A stretch of 36,348 nucleotides of DNA, from NCBI GenBank assembly GCA_029945855.1, contig JAQSDJ010000108.1:1-36348 (forward strand), read 5' to 3'. Shown one piece after another: positions 1-8,434 of this stretch. The notes beneath the pieces were generated by a model. That model did no database searches, had not been told where the DNA came from, and saw nothing but the letters and a program-made list of their open reading frames with translations. Source of the DNA: Lacunisphaera sp. GTDB lineage: Bacteria > Verrucomicrobiota > Verrucomicrobiia > Opitutales > Opitutaceae. Position numbers and translations under genes: made by a program. The stretch's first letter is position 1. Each line of letters opens with the position of its first letter.

Positions 1-2
1 AA

Positions 3-689
3 GTGTCCGTGTCACCCCGTCAGTCCGGACTCGCCTGGACAGTGTGTGAAGAGCGTGCAACTCCTGTGGCCGCTGGCGACCGGCTGCGGCTCCGCTCAAT
101 CGCCCACGTGCAAACCCCGGCCGGCCAGGTCCGCCGGTTGGCCAACGGCAGCATGGTCACCGTCCAATCAGTCAACGCTTTCGGCCAACTCGTCCTGCAG
201 GATGGTTCCATCCTCCGCTCCCGCCAAGTGGCCTACGGCTACGCGCTCACTTCGCACGCTTCGCAGGGGACCACCGTCGATAAAGTTTTCCTTGCCGGGG
301 CTGCCTCCCGCGAGGGACTCTACGTTGCCGCCACCCGCGGCCGTGAATCCGTCCGTATCTTCGTGCCCGACCGGGAGCAGTTCCTTGATGCGGCCGGCCT
401 GCGAAGTGAGGCACGAACGAGTGCGTTGGAATTCACTCGACACCGGGAAATCCAACCGGCTTTCCGCTCCCATCTCGCCCGCGCGTGGAGCTACCTCCAG
501 CAGGTGCGCGCCCAGATCGGCGCCTACCTCACCGGCCATCCAGATGCCCAGTTCCTGCCGCAACCGGAAGTGCATATGATTCCGGTGCGGGCCGTGGCGC
601 GCACCCGGCCCCATTCCAACGCGGAGGATTACTCCCCCAGTCACCGCCACTCCGAGGCCCCGGACCAAGGCATGCGTATGCGCCTATGA
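3..689 (+). CDS. C-terminal part of MobF/TraA-like conjugative relaxase-helicase (partial, runs off window start)
   Basis: ORF open to the window edge; VAYGYALTSHASQGTTVDKVFLAG...LYVAATRGRESVRIFV resembles the helicase C-terminal motifs (YA.T.H.SQG, Y.A.TR.R) of TraA/TrwC-type relaxases. Confidence 0.8.
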   Translation: MSVSPRQSGLAWTVCEERATPVAAGDRLRLRSIAHVQTPAGQVRRLANGSMVTVQSVNAFGQLVLQDGSILRSRQVAYGYALTSHASQGTTVDKVFLAGAASREGLYVAATRGRESVRIFVPDREQFLDAAGLRSEARTSALEFTRHREIQPAFRSHLARAWSYLQQVRAQIGAYLTGHPDAQFLPQPEVHMIPVRAVARTRPHSNAEDYSPSHRHSEAPDQGMRMRL

Positions 690-1060
690 GCGGACTCAAG
701 CCGAAGTTTCCCGGCGAAGACCAGCCGCGCAATCCGGGTTGCCTGGTCACCCAGGATGTCCCCGCCGTCTGCCTCCGGCTGCAATCCCACCGGCAGCAAA
801 TCGCGTTGCCGTATGCTCTCCTGCTCCGCGCGGAATTATCCGAAGATGCGACCACCTGCGTGCTCATCTTCGCCACCCATGAAATCAGCGTGCGTGGTCG
901 CCACCTGCGGGAGGTTTACCTGGCGGTCAGTCGGGCTCAGGCCGCGGAGGTCAGCATCGGCCAATCCGCAATCCTGCGGGATGGGGCCACTTACCTCGGG
1001 CCTCTCGTCACTGAAATCCGGATTGAGCCGACCGACGGCCAGGGCCGTGCCCGTCAATAA
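686..1060 (+). CDS. hypothetical protein (124 aa), translationally coupled to the relaxase
   Basis: ATG at 686 overlaps the relaxase TGA (687-689) as ATGA; same strand; no recognised domain. Confidence 0.6.
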   Translation: MSGLKPKFPGEDQPRNPGCLVTQDVPAVCLRLQSHRQQIALPYALLLRAELSEDATTCVLIFATHEISVRGRHLREVYLAVSRAQAAEVSIGQSAILRDGATYLGPLVTEIRIEPTDGQGRARQ

Positions 1061-1490
1061 GACCAATTGCGCGCCTGGGGCAACGGGCGGCGAGCCGCGC
1101 GAGCCGTTTGCTGCACCCATAGCGGATGAGCGGGGTTCGTTTTTGCTTAAGTAACCGACGTTAGCGGTGGCGTGTCCTGACTGGTATCAATGAGAAAGTG
1201 CGGCAAATGCCGCGCCTTGTTCTGTTCGTGATTGTACATTCCGGCTTCGAGTCGCGTTTAACTAGTCGGTAACAATTGGGTGACGGCAGTTATTTAAGCT
1301 ATGTGCCCGTTGCCCTAGCGTGTGACCCGATTGCGATTCACCGCGGGCTGATTTGCTGATTGCTGAGGGCGCGCAGACCAAGCGCGATAACTGGCGCCGG
1401 ATAAATCGTGATACACAGCCGATGATGATCAAGGCGCAGGGCGGTGTGTGGAATATCTTGAGTTTGTGGTGCTCGCCGCCCATCTAGAAT

Positions 1491-1509
1491 TCATGAGCAG
1501 GGCTCATGA
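1491..1509. repeat. perfect 8-bp inverted repeat TCATGAGC-agg-GCTCATGA in intergenic DNA
   Basis: Read directly from sequence; lies between the mobile-element fragment and the transporter gene. Confidence 0.6.
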
Positions 1510-1688
1510 GCATGTCCGGGGGTTTGGTTTTGCCTGCCGCTGACCGTGCCCACTGGGCGGCACAGCACCGAGGGGGCCCGATCAAGGAAGGATCATCGGC
1601 TCGGGTATCGCCAACCCACGAATTTAGTCGGGATTTCAGAAACAAAAAGGTCGTCTGCCGCAGCGCACGGAAAGGCAGGGCCGGTTTA

Positions 1689-3719
1689 TCAAGCGATCAG
1701 GCGCAGGAGCCCCAGGAACAGGGCGATGATAAGCAGCGTCACCGCACAGCTGATCAAAAATCCAACCGTGTCCACTTTGTCCCATCGGGTCATCTCCCAG
1801 GACGACGCCGGCCTGAGTTTCAAGTGATCAAAACGATGAGGATTCCGGCGGGTTTCGGCTATGGCGGCGGCTTCGAGCTCGGGCGTGACCCCGACCGGGG
1901 TCTTCATTTTGCCGTAGAACTGATCGACGCGCTCCCGATCGGGAGCTTTGGTCAGCAGACTGACGCCGATGAGGAGAAGCAGGGGCAACAAACCATCGAT
2001 GAAAAAGCGGCCGGCAAGCCGCCCCCCGGGTGTCAGTCCCACCACATCCACGCCGACGGCGCGCAACAGCACAAGTTCGGTGTGAAGCCGGCCGCGGCCT
2101 CGCAACGGGCTTTCCTGGTCATGCGCCTGCGTGCGCACGACCGACTCGTAGTAAACCGGTGCAGGTCGCCCGGTGACATCGACGGTGCGGGCAATCAGGG
2201 TCGGATGGCTCGCCAATGCAGGAATACCCTGGGCGAGCAGCGGGAACACGATATTGATGAATGCCGAGACCAGCACCGCGATCCAGACACTAGTGAGGGT
2301 GAGCTTGCGCCAGAAGAACATCAGGAGAATGGCGGCGCCAAAAGGCACATTGATGGTCATGGCGAATTGCAGCACCGTATAAACGTCGGACAGCTGGGTG
2401 GACACGAGCACGCCGAGGATGAGGATGACGACGAGGGTCAGACGTCCGGCCCGGACCAGATCTTGGTCGGTGGCATTGCCGCGGAGAGTCCGGTACACGT
2501 TATGAGCAAACAGCCCGGAAACAGCCATCGCTTGTGATGCCACGGTGGACATGTTGGCCGCGAGCACGCCGGCCAGCATCAGGCCGAGCAGGCCGGGCCC
2601 GAGCAACTGGCGCGACATGGTGCCCCAGACCGCATCCGGATCAGCCAGTGTGTTTGGACCGGAGAACAGCGCGATCGCGATCAGACCGCAAAAGGCCCAC
2701 ATGATGGTCACCAGGCGCTTGCCGAATGTACCTGCCACGGCGCCAAACCGGGCAGCGAACTCGTTACGGGCAGAACTTCCGATAGTCATGTTGTGGGGCA
2801 TGGCATGCGCCTGCAGTAGCGTGGCGAAGAAGACTGCGGCGATGGTCCAGCCCGTGAAATCGGAGGTGCCGGCGGCGCCGAACAAATTGAGCGCTCCCGG
2901 AGGCAGAGCCGCGCCGAGTTGGCCCCACCCACCGATTGCGGCCAACCCAGCCGGGATCAAAATGACGGAAAACAACAGGATGAGGACACCTTGAAACGCC
3001 TCATTGAGCGCGGTTGCGGCCATGCCCCCCATCACTATGTAGAGGCCAACGGCTATCGTATAGACGATGTAGAACGACCACGGCTCCAAGGCGGTGACGA
3101 AGCTGTGCAGCTCCCCCCGCGCGTGTCGCTCCTGGAGCAACGCCAGCCGGGTTTGGTCCGGTGCGGACAGGGCCTGCTGCCGATCGGCGGCTTCCAGCTT
3201 GGTCAGTTCTCGATAGTCGGTCACGGACCGGGCCTCCGCCGCAGTCCACACCGCCGGGGGTTTGGTCACCAGCGCGGAGGAGATTTTGTATGAGACCAAA
3301 TTGCCGAACGCCATCGTGACGGCCACGGCCATGACGATCTGGAAGACCGCATAGAATAAGGCGAGACGTCGGCTGCCCAGCCGTTCCGCGAAAATATCCG
3401 CCGTGGTGGTCAAGCGTGCACGACGATACCACGTAAACATGAACCAATAGTACGGGTTGATGAAAATCATCTGGAAGCCGGCCCATACGCCCGACACCCC
3501 CTGCTGGTAGACGAGGCTTGAGGTGCTGACTGTGTCGTTGGCGGCAACAGAGTTCCCGAAATTGAGGAAGAACTGATACACCTTGCCTAGCTTGCGGCCG
3601 GCGAGGAAGAACCCGTCACCCGTCGTGGCGTGTTTGGCGGCAATCTTGCCCAAGATAATCAGGACAAGAAAGTAAATGACGACAATGACGTAGTCGAAGA
3701 AATGCAGGCTGGAAAACAT
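1689..3719 (-). CDS. Sodium:solute symporter (SSS) family transporter, 676 aa
   Basis: Multiple hydrophobic TM segments; N-terminus FDYVIVVIYFLVLIILGKIAA...GDGFFLAGRKLG typical of the SSS family. Confidence 0.9.
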   Translation of the reverse strand: MFSSLHFFDYVIVVIYFLVLIILGKIAAKHATTGDGFFLAGRKLGKVYQFFLNFGNSVAANDTVSTSSLVYQQGVSGVWAGFQMIFINPYYWFMFTWYRRARLTTTADIFAERLGSRRLALFYAVFQIVMAVAVTMAFGNLVSYKISSALVTKPPAVWTAAEARSVTDYRELTKLEAADRQQALSAPDQTRLALLQERHARGELHSFVTALEPWSFYIVYTIAVGLYIVMGGMAATALNEAFQGVLILLFSVILIPAGLAAIGGWGQLGAALPPGALNLFGAAGTSDFTGWTIAAVFFATLLQAHAMPHNMTIGSSARNEFAARFGAVAGTFGKRLVTIMWAFCGLIAIALFSGPNTLADPDAVWGTMSRQLLGPGLLGLMLAGVLAANMSTVASQAMAVSGLFAHNVYRTLRGNATDQDLVRAGRLTLVVILILGVLVSTQLSDVYTVLQFAMTINVPFGAAILLMFFWRKLTLTSVWIAVLVSAFINIVFPLLAQGIPALASHPTLIARTVDVTGRPAPVYYESVVRTQAHDQESPLRGRGRLHTELVLLRAVGVDVVGLTPGGRLAGRFFIDGLLPLLLLIGVSLLTKAPDRERVDQFYGKMKTPVGVTPELEAAAIAETRRNPHRFDHLKLRPASSWEMTRWDKVDTVGFLISCAVTLLIIALFLGLLRLIA

Positions 3720-3856
3720 TAGGCCGTAGCGTAGAGGGTTCGGTTCAGAAAGCGGGGGTCATGCCGCCGGACCTTGCCCCGGGCAGGAGAGGCGCCAGGA
3801 GTGGATAGAAGCAAGGCCGCCGGTTCGTGTTTGATGGCTTGATGAGTAGAGCGACG

Positions 3857-4831
3857 CTAGTCGCGAGTGAGCACCGCGGGGGTCTTTAGGTGAAGAAAGC
3901 TGAGCAGATTGTCATGCGCCACGACCGTTTGGACGGCTGGGGAAAGCGCCCGCAGGCAGGCAACCTCCTGCTGGTAGGTGCTGCGCAGCGCCAAGACCGA
4001 GCCCGCTTCTTTCGCAACGAAGGTTTGGAACGGCGTGTCCGAGCCCCAGATCAGCTTGCGGGGGTAGGCTTCCGTGAGGGCATGCAGGACGCCGGCCGGG
4101 TCGCGATAGTCGGAAGGGAAGCGCCGATGCGGGCGGGCGACGAAATCCAGTTCACGCACGGCCCCTTCACAATGGATGCGATGGGCGGAGCAGTCGAACC
4201 AGACATTGGGCAGGTGCGCAATCCGATCAAGATACACGCGGTCGAAGCGGCAGCTATGCGCGAGGCAGAACCGGATGTGGGGGTTGGCCTCGGCGATGCG
4301 CAGGAGCAGACCGGCATCGGACCAGGAATCGTTCGCAATGACACTGGAGTGAATCAGAAACGGCAGGTCTAGTTCCTCGGCCAGCTGCAGAAAAACGCGG
4401 CCGGGGCCCAGTAGCGCGCCGGTGTCGGACTGTATCATCGTCGCCTGGATTTTCAGGCCGTAGAACGGAAACTGCTGATGGAGGGCGCGCAGGGTGGCCA
4501 CCTGCGCAACAGGCTCCCGCATGGGGTCGAGCATCACAAACGGAATCGTGAGCCGGCCGAGGTCGGGGAATTGCTCGTAGACTTCGCGCAGCATGCGCTC
4601 GTTTTCAAAAGCGTACGGGACTTTCTCCGGACCGCCGGGCAGGAGCTTGCCGAGGCGCATGGCTGCGAGGTCGAACCACGCGGTGGCGACCATGGGGAAC
4701 ACCACCCAGCGGCTGATGCCCTGGCGCTGTCCCTCCGTGACGAGTGCCGGCAGATCCTGCGCGTACGGATAGAATCCGTTCAGATAGAAAAACAGATCCG
4801 CCCCGATGTGATTATGTGCGTCGATGAGCAC
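3857..4831 (-). CDS. Amidohydrolase (TIM-barrel metal-dependent hydrolase), 324 aa
   Basis: MLIDAHNHIG (HxH), GLKIQA, LIHSS, LAHSC, GSDTPF arranged as in amidohydrolase_2-type enzymes. Confidence 0.85.
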   Translation of the reverse strand: MLIDAHNHIGADLFFYLNGFYPYAQDLPALVTEGQRQGISRWVVFPMVATAWFDLAAMRLGKLLPGGPEKVPYAFENERMLREVYEQFPDLGRLTIPFVMLDPMREPVAQVATLRALHQQFPFYGLKIQATMIQSDTGALLGPGRVFLQLAEELDLPFLIHSSVIANDSWSDAGLLLRIAEANPHIRFCLAHSCRFDRVYLDRIAHLPNVWFDCSAHRIHCEGAVRELDFVARPHRRFPSDYRDPAGVLHALTEAYPRKLIWGSDTPFQTFVAKEAGSVLALRSTYQQEVACLRALSPAVQTVVAHDNLLSFLHLKTPAVLTRD

Positions 4832-4852
4832 GGTGTAGGACGGTGGCTGGAC

Positions 4853-5800
4853 TCAATACCCCTTGTTCCAGCGCGGCTCGATGTTCTCGGCGATCGACTC
4901 CGAGAGCCATACGTCGGTGCGGAGGGTCTGGAGGACCGATTGGGGCACGAGCGGGGTCACGGGTCCGTGCAGCGCCAGGCGGGTGGTAAAGCGCTGCCAG
5001 GAGGCAAACGAACCGTCGATGGTGATAGCATGGATATCAATCCGGTTCTTGGCGGCGATGACCTCGGCCGGTCCAATGGTCGCGGCTTTGGGGGGGACGG
5101 CGGCGAGATCGCCACTCATGCCAAAGCTGCCGTGCAGCGAGTTTTGGGCGATGGTCAGCGGATGCAGCGTGCACACGCGCGGTCCCATCTGCTTCCATTC
5201 CTCGAGGCTCGCGGCAGCAAATTCCGGCGCACCCGGATCAATGAACGCCAGGTGGCCGGCCCAGCCCGGTCCGCTGTAGCAGACATCCGCGCCGCCGAGA
5301 TCAGCGATCATTTGGCCGTAATGGCGTATGTTTTTGTTCGTAGGGCCCTGGATTTGCCTTTCCGGGGGGCGCAGCGACCGGTCGAGTTGCGACCAGAAAT
5401 ACTTCTTGAACGCGTGCATGAATCCAAATGGCCACGACTCGGGCGCGATCTCGCCCTTTTCGTTGGCGTATTCGTCCATGTTGAACGTGTAGAGCCGGCG
5501 GCAATCGATCCGGGATTTGTTGATGAGCGCCGCGAGCTTCTGATAATTGGGCCAAGGGTTCGGCATGATCATCACCAGCGTCTTTCCGGCCTCCATCGCT
5601 GTTTTGATCCGACAGAACATTTCGGTCATCCAGAGAAACTCGATGTCCGCATCGGGATAAACGCTGATCCTGAAGTCCGGATTCCAGTGCCGGGTAATGT
5701 CCTCCTTCTTGATTTTGCGGATGCGCCGGATCACCGCCAGGTCGCGAAACGGGATGAACTCAGCGGGTGCGTAGGTAAAACCAGCGGATTTATTTTTCAT
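4853..5800 (-). CDS. Glucosamine-6-phosphate deaminase/isomerase-like (NagB-type) protein, 315 aa
   Basis: TFNMDEY and GPGWAGHLAFIDPG resemble NagB motifs; start reassigned from 5914 to the ATG at 5800 (MKNKSAGFTYAP) to remove overlap with the upstream gene. Confidence 0.75.
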   Translation of the reverse strand: MKNKSAGFTYAPAEFIPFRDLAVIRRIRKIKKEDITRHWNPDFRISVYPDADIEFLWMTEMFCRIKTAMEAGKTLVMIMPNPWPNYQKLAALINKSRIDCRRLYTFNMDEYANEKGEIAPESWPFGFMHAFKKYFWSQLDRSLRPPERQIQGPTNKNIRHYGQMIADLGGADVCYSGPGWAGHLAFIDPGAPEFAAASLEEWKQMGPRVCTLHPLTIAQNSLHGSFGMSGDLAAVPPKAATIGPAEVIAAKNRIDIHAITIDGSFASWQRFTTRLALHGPVTPLVPQSVLQTLRTDVWLSESIAENIEPRWNKGY

Positions 5801-5867
5801 GACGCAAAGAGGGGTGAGGAAACAATACGCGACGGCGGGAGCAGGGCGAGGCAACTTGGGCGAACGA

Positions 5868-6701
5868 TCAGGTGGTGACCATCGCCAGCGCGGCTTCGAC
5901 GGAAAGTCCCTCATGCACGATCGCCATCAGCGCCTTCGTGATGGCCGCAGGTCGGGCATGTTGGATGATGTTGCGGCCATAGACGATCCCCGAGGCGCCC
6001 TGGGCGAGCAGGTCGTGGGTGCGCTGGAGGATCTCGCGATCGCCGACCTTGCCGCCGCCGCGAACGAGCACGGGGACGTCCCCAGCGACGCCGATCACCT
6101 GGTGGTATACGGAAACCACGTTGGTGGGATCGGCTTTGATGACATCGGCGCCGAGTTCGACCGCTTGGCGCACGAGCGGCGCGATTTTATTTTCATCGCC
6201 ATCGACCATGTAGCCACCGGCGGTGGCATTGGGTTGGAACACGAGCGGTTCGACCATCATGGGTAGGCCGTGGCGTTCACACTCCGGCTTGAGCCGGAGA
6301 ATGTTCCGGATGCATTGCTCGCCGACTTCAGGCTGGTCGGGGATCTGGAACAGGTTCACGCATACGCAGACGGCATCGAGCCGGAGCGCTTGTTCGACCG
6401 GTTCATCGATCATTTGGCTATAAAGCCGGCGGGGCAATTCGCGGCCATAAACGTTGGCGACGTCCACGCGCAACACGAGCGACGGTTTGAACCGGCCGGG
6501 CCGACCCTGGAGGTGATGCGCCTGGCCGGCGGTCAGTTGGATGGCATCGGGTCCGGCGGAGGCGACGGTGTCGACCGCGTGGGCGATGTTAGCGATGCCG
6601 GTGAGGAAACTGGCTTCATTGAAAAAGCCATGATCCAAGGCGACGTCGAAGCAGCGACGGGACCCGGGGTGAAAGAAACGGTTGAGCCGGAAGGATGTCA
6701 T
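5868..6701 (-). CDS. DeoC/LacD (DhnA-type class I) aldolase family protein, 277 aa
   Basis: CFDVALDHGFFNE..., GADVIKADPTN (Schiff-base Lys context), VPVLVRGGGKVGDRE, GASGIVYGRNIIQH; start set at the ATG ending at 6701 (MTSFRLNRFF). Confidence 0.85.
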   Translation of the reverse strand: MTSFRLNRFFHPGSRRCFDVALDHGFFNEASFLTGIANIAHAVDTVASAGPDAIQLTAGQAHHLQGRPGRFKPSLVLRVDVANVYGRELPRRLYSQMIDEPVEQALRLDAVCVCVNLFQIPDQPEVGEQCIRNILRLKPECERHGLPMMVEPLVFQPNATAGGYMVDGDENKIAPLVRQAVELGADVIKADPTNVVSVYHQVIGVAGDVPVLVRGGGKVGDREILQRTHDLLAQGASGIVYGRNIIQHARPAAITKALMAIVHEGLSVEAALAMVTT

Positions 6702-6712
6702 TATCGGGGTGA

Positions 6713-8104
6713 TCAGTTGCCGTAGCCGAGTTCCTTGGCCGTTTCGCCGATCGCTTCGTCGATGATGTCCAGCCCCTTGAGCAGGGTCTGTTCGTCCATC
6801 ACGATGGGGGGGCTCATGCGCAGGATGTGCCCCGCGGGTATCCAGGCGAGACCCTTGCGAAAGGCCTTCTGGTATACCATTACACCGGCTTTGTTGAACG
6901 GCTCCTTGGTGGTGCGGTCCTTGACCAACTCGATTCCCATGAGGCAACCTTTGGCGCGGACATCACCCACAATCTTGTGTTCGGCGAGCATGCGCTGCAT
7001 GCGGACCAACGCGATTTCACCGAGTTTTTTCGCATGGGGGAGCAGTTCCTCCTCCTCAATTACTTCAGTTGCAGCCAATGCGGCCGCGCAAGCCATCGGG
7101 TTTCCACCGTAACTGCTGGAAGCGGAGATCGACTCGAAGCTTTCCTTGTAGGGCTCGCGGACCGCGACGCACGTCACCGGGAAACCGTTGCCGAAGCCCT
7201 TGCCGATAATCACGATGTCCGGAATCACGCCCCAGTGCTCCAGGCACAGCCATTTGCCGGTGCGCCCCCAGCCAGTGAGCACCTCGTCCGCCATGAGCAG
7301 CATCTTGCGCTGGTCACAGAACTTCCGGAGCTTGGGGAAGAAATCATCGGGCGGCATGATGGAGCCACCCCAGCCCTGAATCGGCTCCAGCACGAACCCG
7401 GCGACGCTGCCCACCGTGGCTTTCTGCAGGTATTCATCGTAGAATCGGAGGTATTGGTCGGTGTCGATGGAGCCGTCGGGTTTGGTCCACAACGGCCGAT
7501 AAGCGTCCGGCCGTGGCACCATGTGGGAGCCCGGGCCGCGCACGGCGCCATAGACTTGCGAGCGAATTTGCCCAAGCGATACGGCGCCATAGGTCTTGCC
7601 GTGAAAATCGTTGAAACAACTGACCGTCTCATGCTTCCCGGTGGCAGCCCGGAGGACGCGGAGGCCCGCTTCCACCGCGGTTGTGCCGGAGTCGTAGAGC
7701 TGGAAGCCACCGAAATCTCCCGGCAGTGTCTGCGCGAGTTTCTCCATCAGTTCCGTCTTGATGGGAGTCGTGAAATCATGCGCATTCATCAGCTGTGACG
7801 TCGCCTTGGTGATCGCCTCAGTGATCTTCGGATGACAATGGCCGAGCGTCGTCACATAGATGCCGGAAGAGAAGTCGATGTACTGGTTGCCGTCGACGTC
7901 ACGCAGAACGCAGCCTTCCCCGGATTCAAAGGCTACTGGAAACAACTTTACCTGGCTACTGAGGCCTTTGAAGAAGCGGGTGCAGCGCGTATGCTGGTCC
8001 TGCGAGATCGGGCCGGGCGGCGGAACCGGTAGGTTCGGCACGCGCGTGAGGTCAACGCGGCCCCATTCCAATGAGGAAAATGCATCAAGCGGAGATGTAT
8101 TCAT
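6713..8104 (-). CDS. Class III PLP-dependent aminotransferase, 463 aa
   Basis: Motifs: FSSGIYVTTLGHCHPKI, LYDSGTTAVEAGLRVLRAATGKHE, LLMADEVLTGWGRTGKW, DIVIIGKGFGNGFPV (PLP Lys). Confidence 0.93.
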   Translation of the reverse strand: MNTSPLDAFSSLEWGRVDLTRVPNLPVPPPGPISQDQHTRCTRFFKGLSSQVKLFPVAFESGEGCVLRDVDGNQYIDFSSGIYVTTLGHCHPKITEAITKATSQLMNAHDFTTPIKTELMEKLAQTLPGDFGGFQLYDSGTTAVEAGLRVLRAATGKHETVSCFNDFHGKTYGAVSLGQIRSQVYGAVRGPGSHMVPRPDAYRPLWTKPDGSIDTDQYLRFYDEYLQKATVGSVAGFVLEPIQGWGGSIMPPDDFFPKLRKFCDQRKMLLMADEVLTGWGRTGKWLCLEHWGVIPDIVIIGKGFGNGFPVTCVAVREPYKESFESISASSSYGGNPMACAAALAATEVIEEEELLPHAKKLGEIALVRMQRMLAEHKIVGDVRAKGCLMGIELVKDRTTKEPFNKAGVMVYQKAFRKGLAWIPAGHILRMSPPIVMDEQTLLKGLDIIDEAIGETAKELGYGN

Positions 8105-8317
8105 GAAAAATCGTCAGACCGCCTCGACCGCCCGTCGGCCCGGCAGGCCAGCGCCTGGAATTGCAGGGTGGCAGCGTGGTGCCGCGGGAGCGAGAAACCG
8201 GCGATTCTGGGGCGCCGGCACCGGCTACACTGGGCATCGCGCTGGGCCGAGGGTAGCAAGTTGGAGCTGGGTAGCCCCGGGAATTGGACGTACATTAGCA
8301 CTAATGCGTGTTTTTCG

Positions 8318-8356
8318 GCTGATGTGATAGAATGTCAAGAAAACACTCATATAAAC
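8318..8356. promoter_or_regulatory. putative operator: half-sites GCTGATGTGAT-N17-CTCATATAAAC
   Basis: Inverted half-sites matching GTTyAyrTGwG (8/11 and 11/11), same 17-nt spacer as 12483-12521; in the divergent intergenic region 8105-8434. Confidence 0.5.
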
Positions 8357-8434
8357 AAATAATAACATTTTACATCCGACCATCTCTGCTGCCATGGTGA
8401 AAGAACAAGGGCTTTCTCGGCCCGTCGCGCTGAC

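Noticed and set aside
1262-1483. 73-aa minus-strand ORF in the junction
   Set aside because: No recognisable domain or supporting context; likely chance ORF.
1506-2537. 343-aa plus-strand ORF antisense to the symporter
   Set aside because: Charged low-complexity translation, opposite a clear membrane transporter.
4478-5878. 466-aa plus-strand ORF spanning two minus-strand genes
   Set aside because: Crosses two well-supported genes (amidohydrolase, NagB-like) and has no domain signature.
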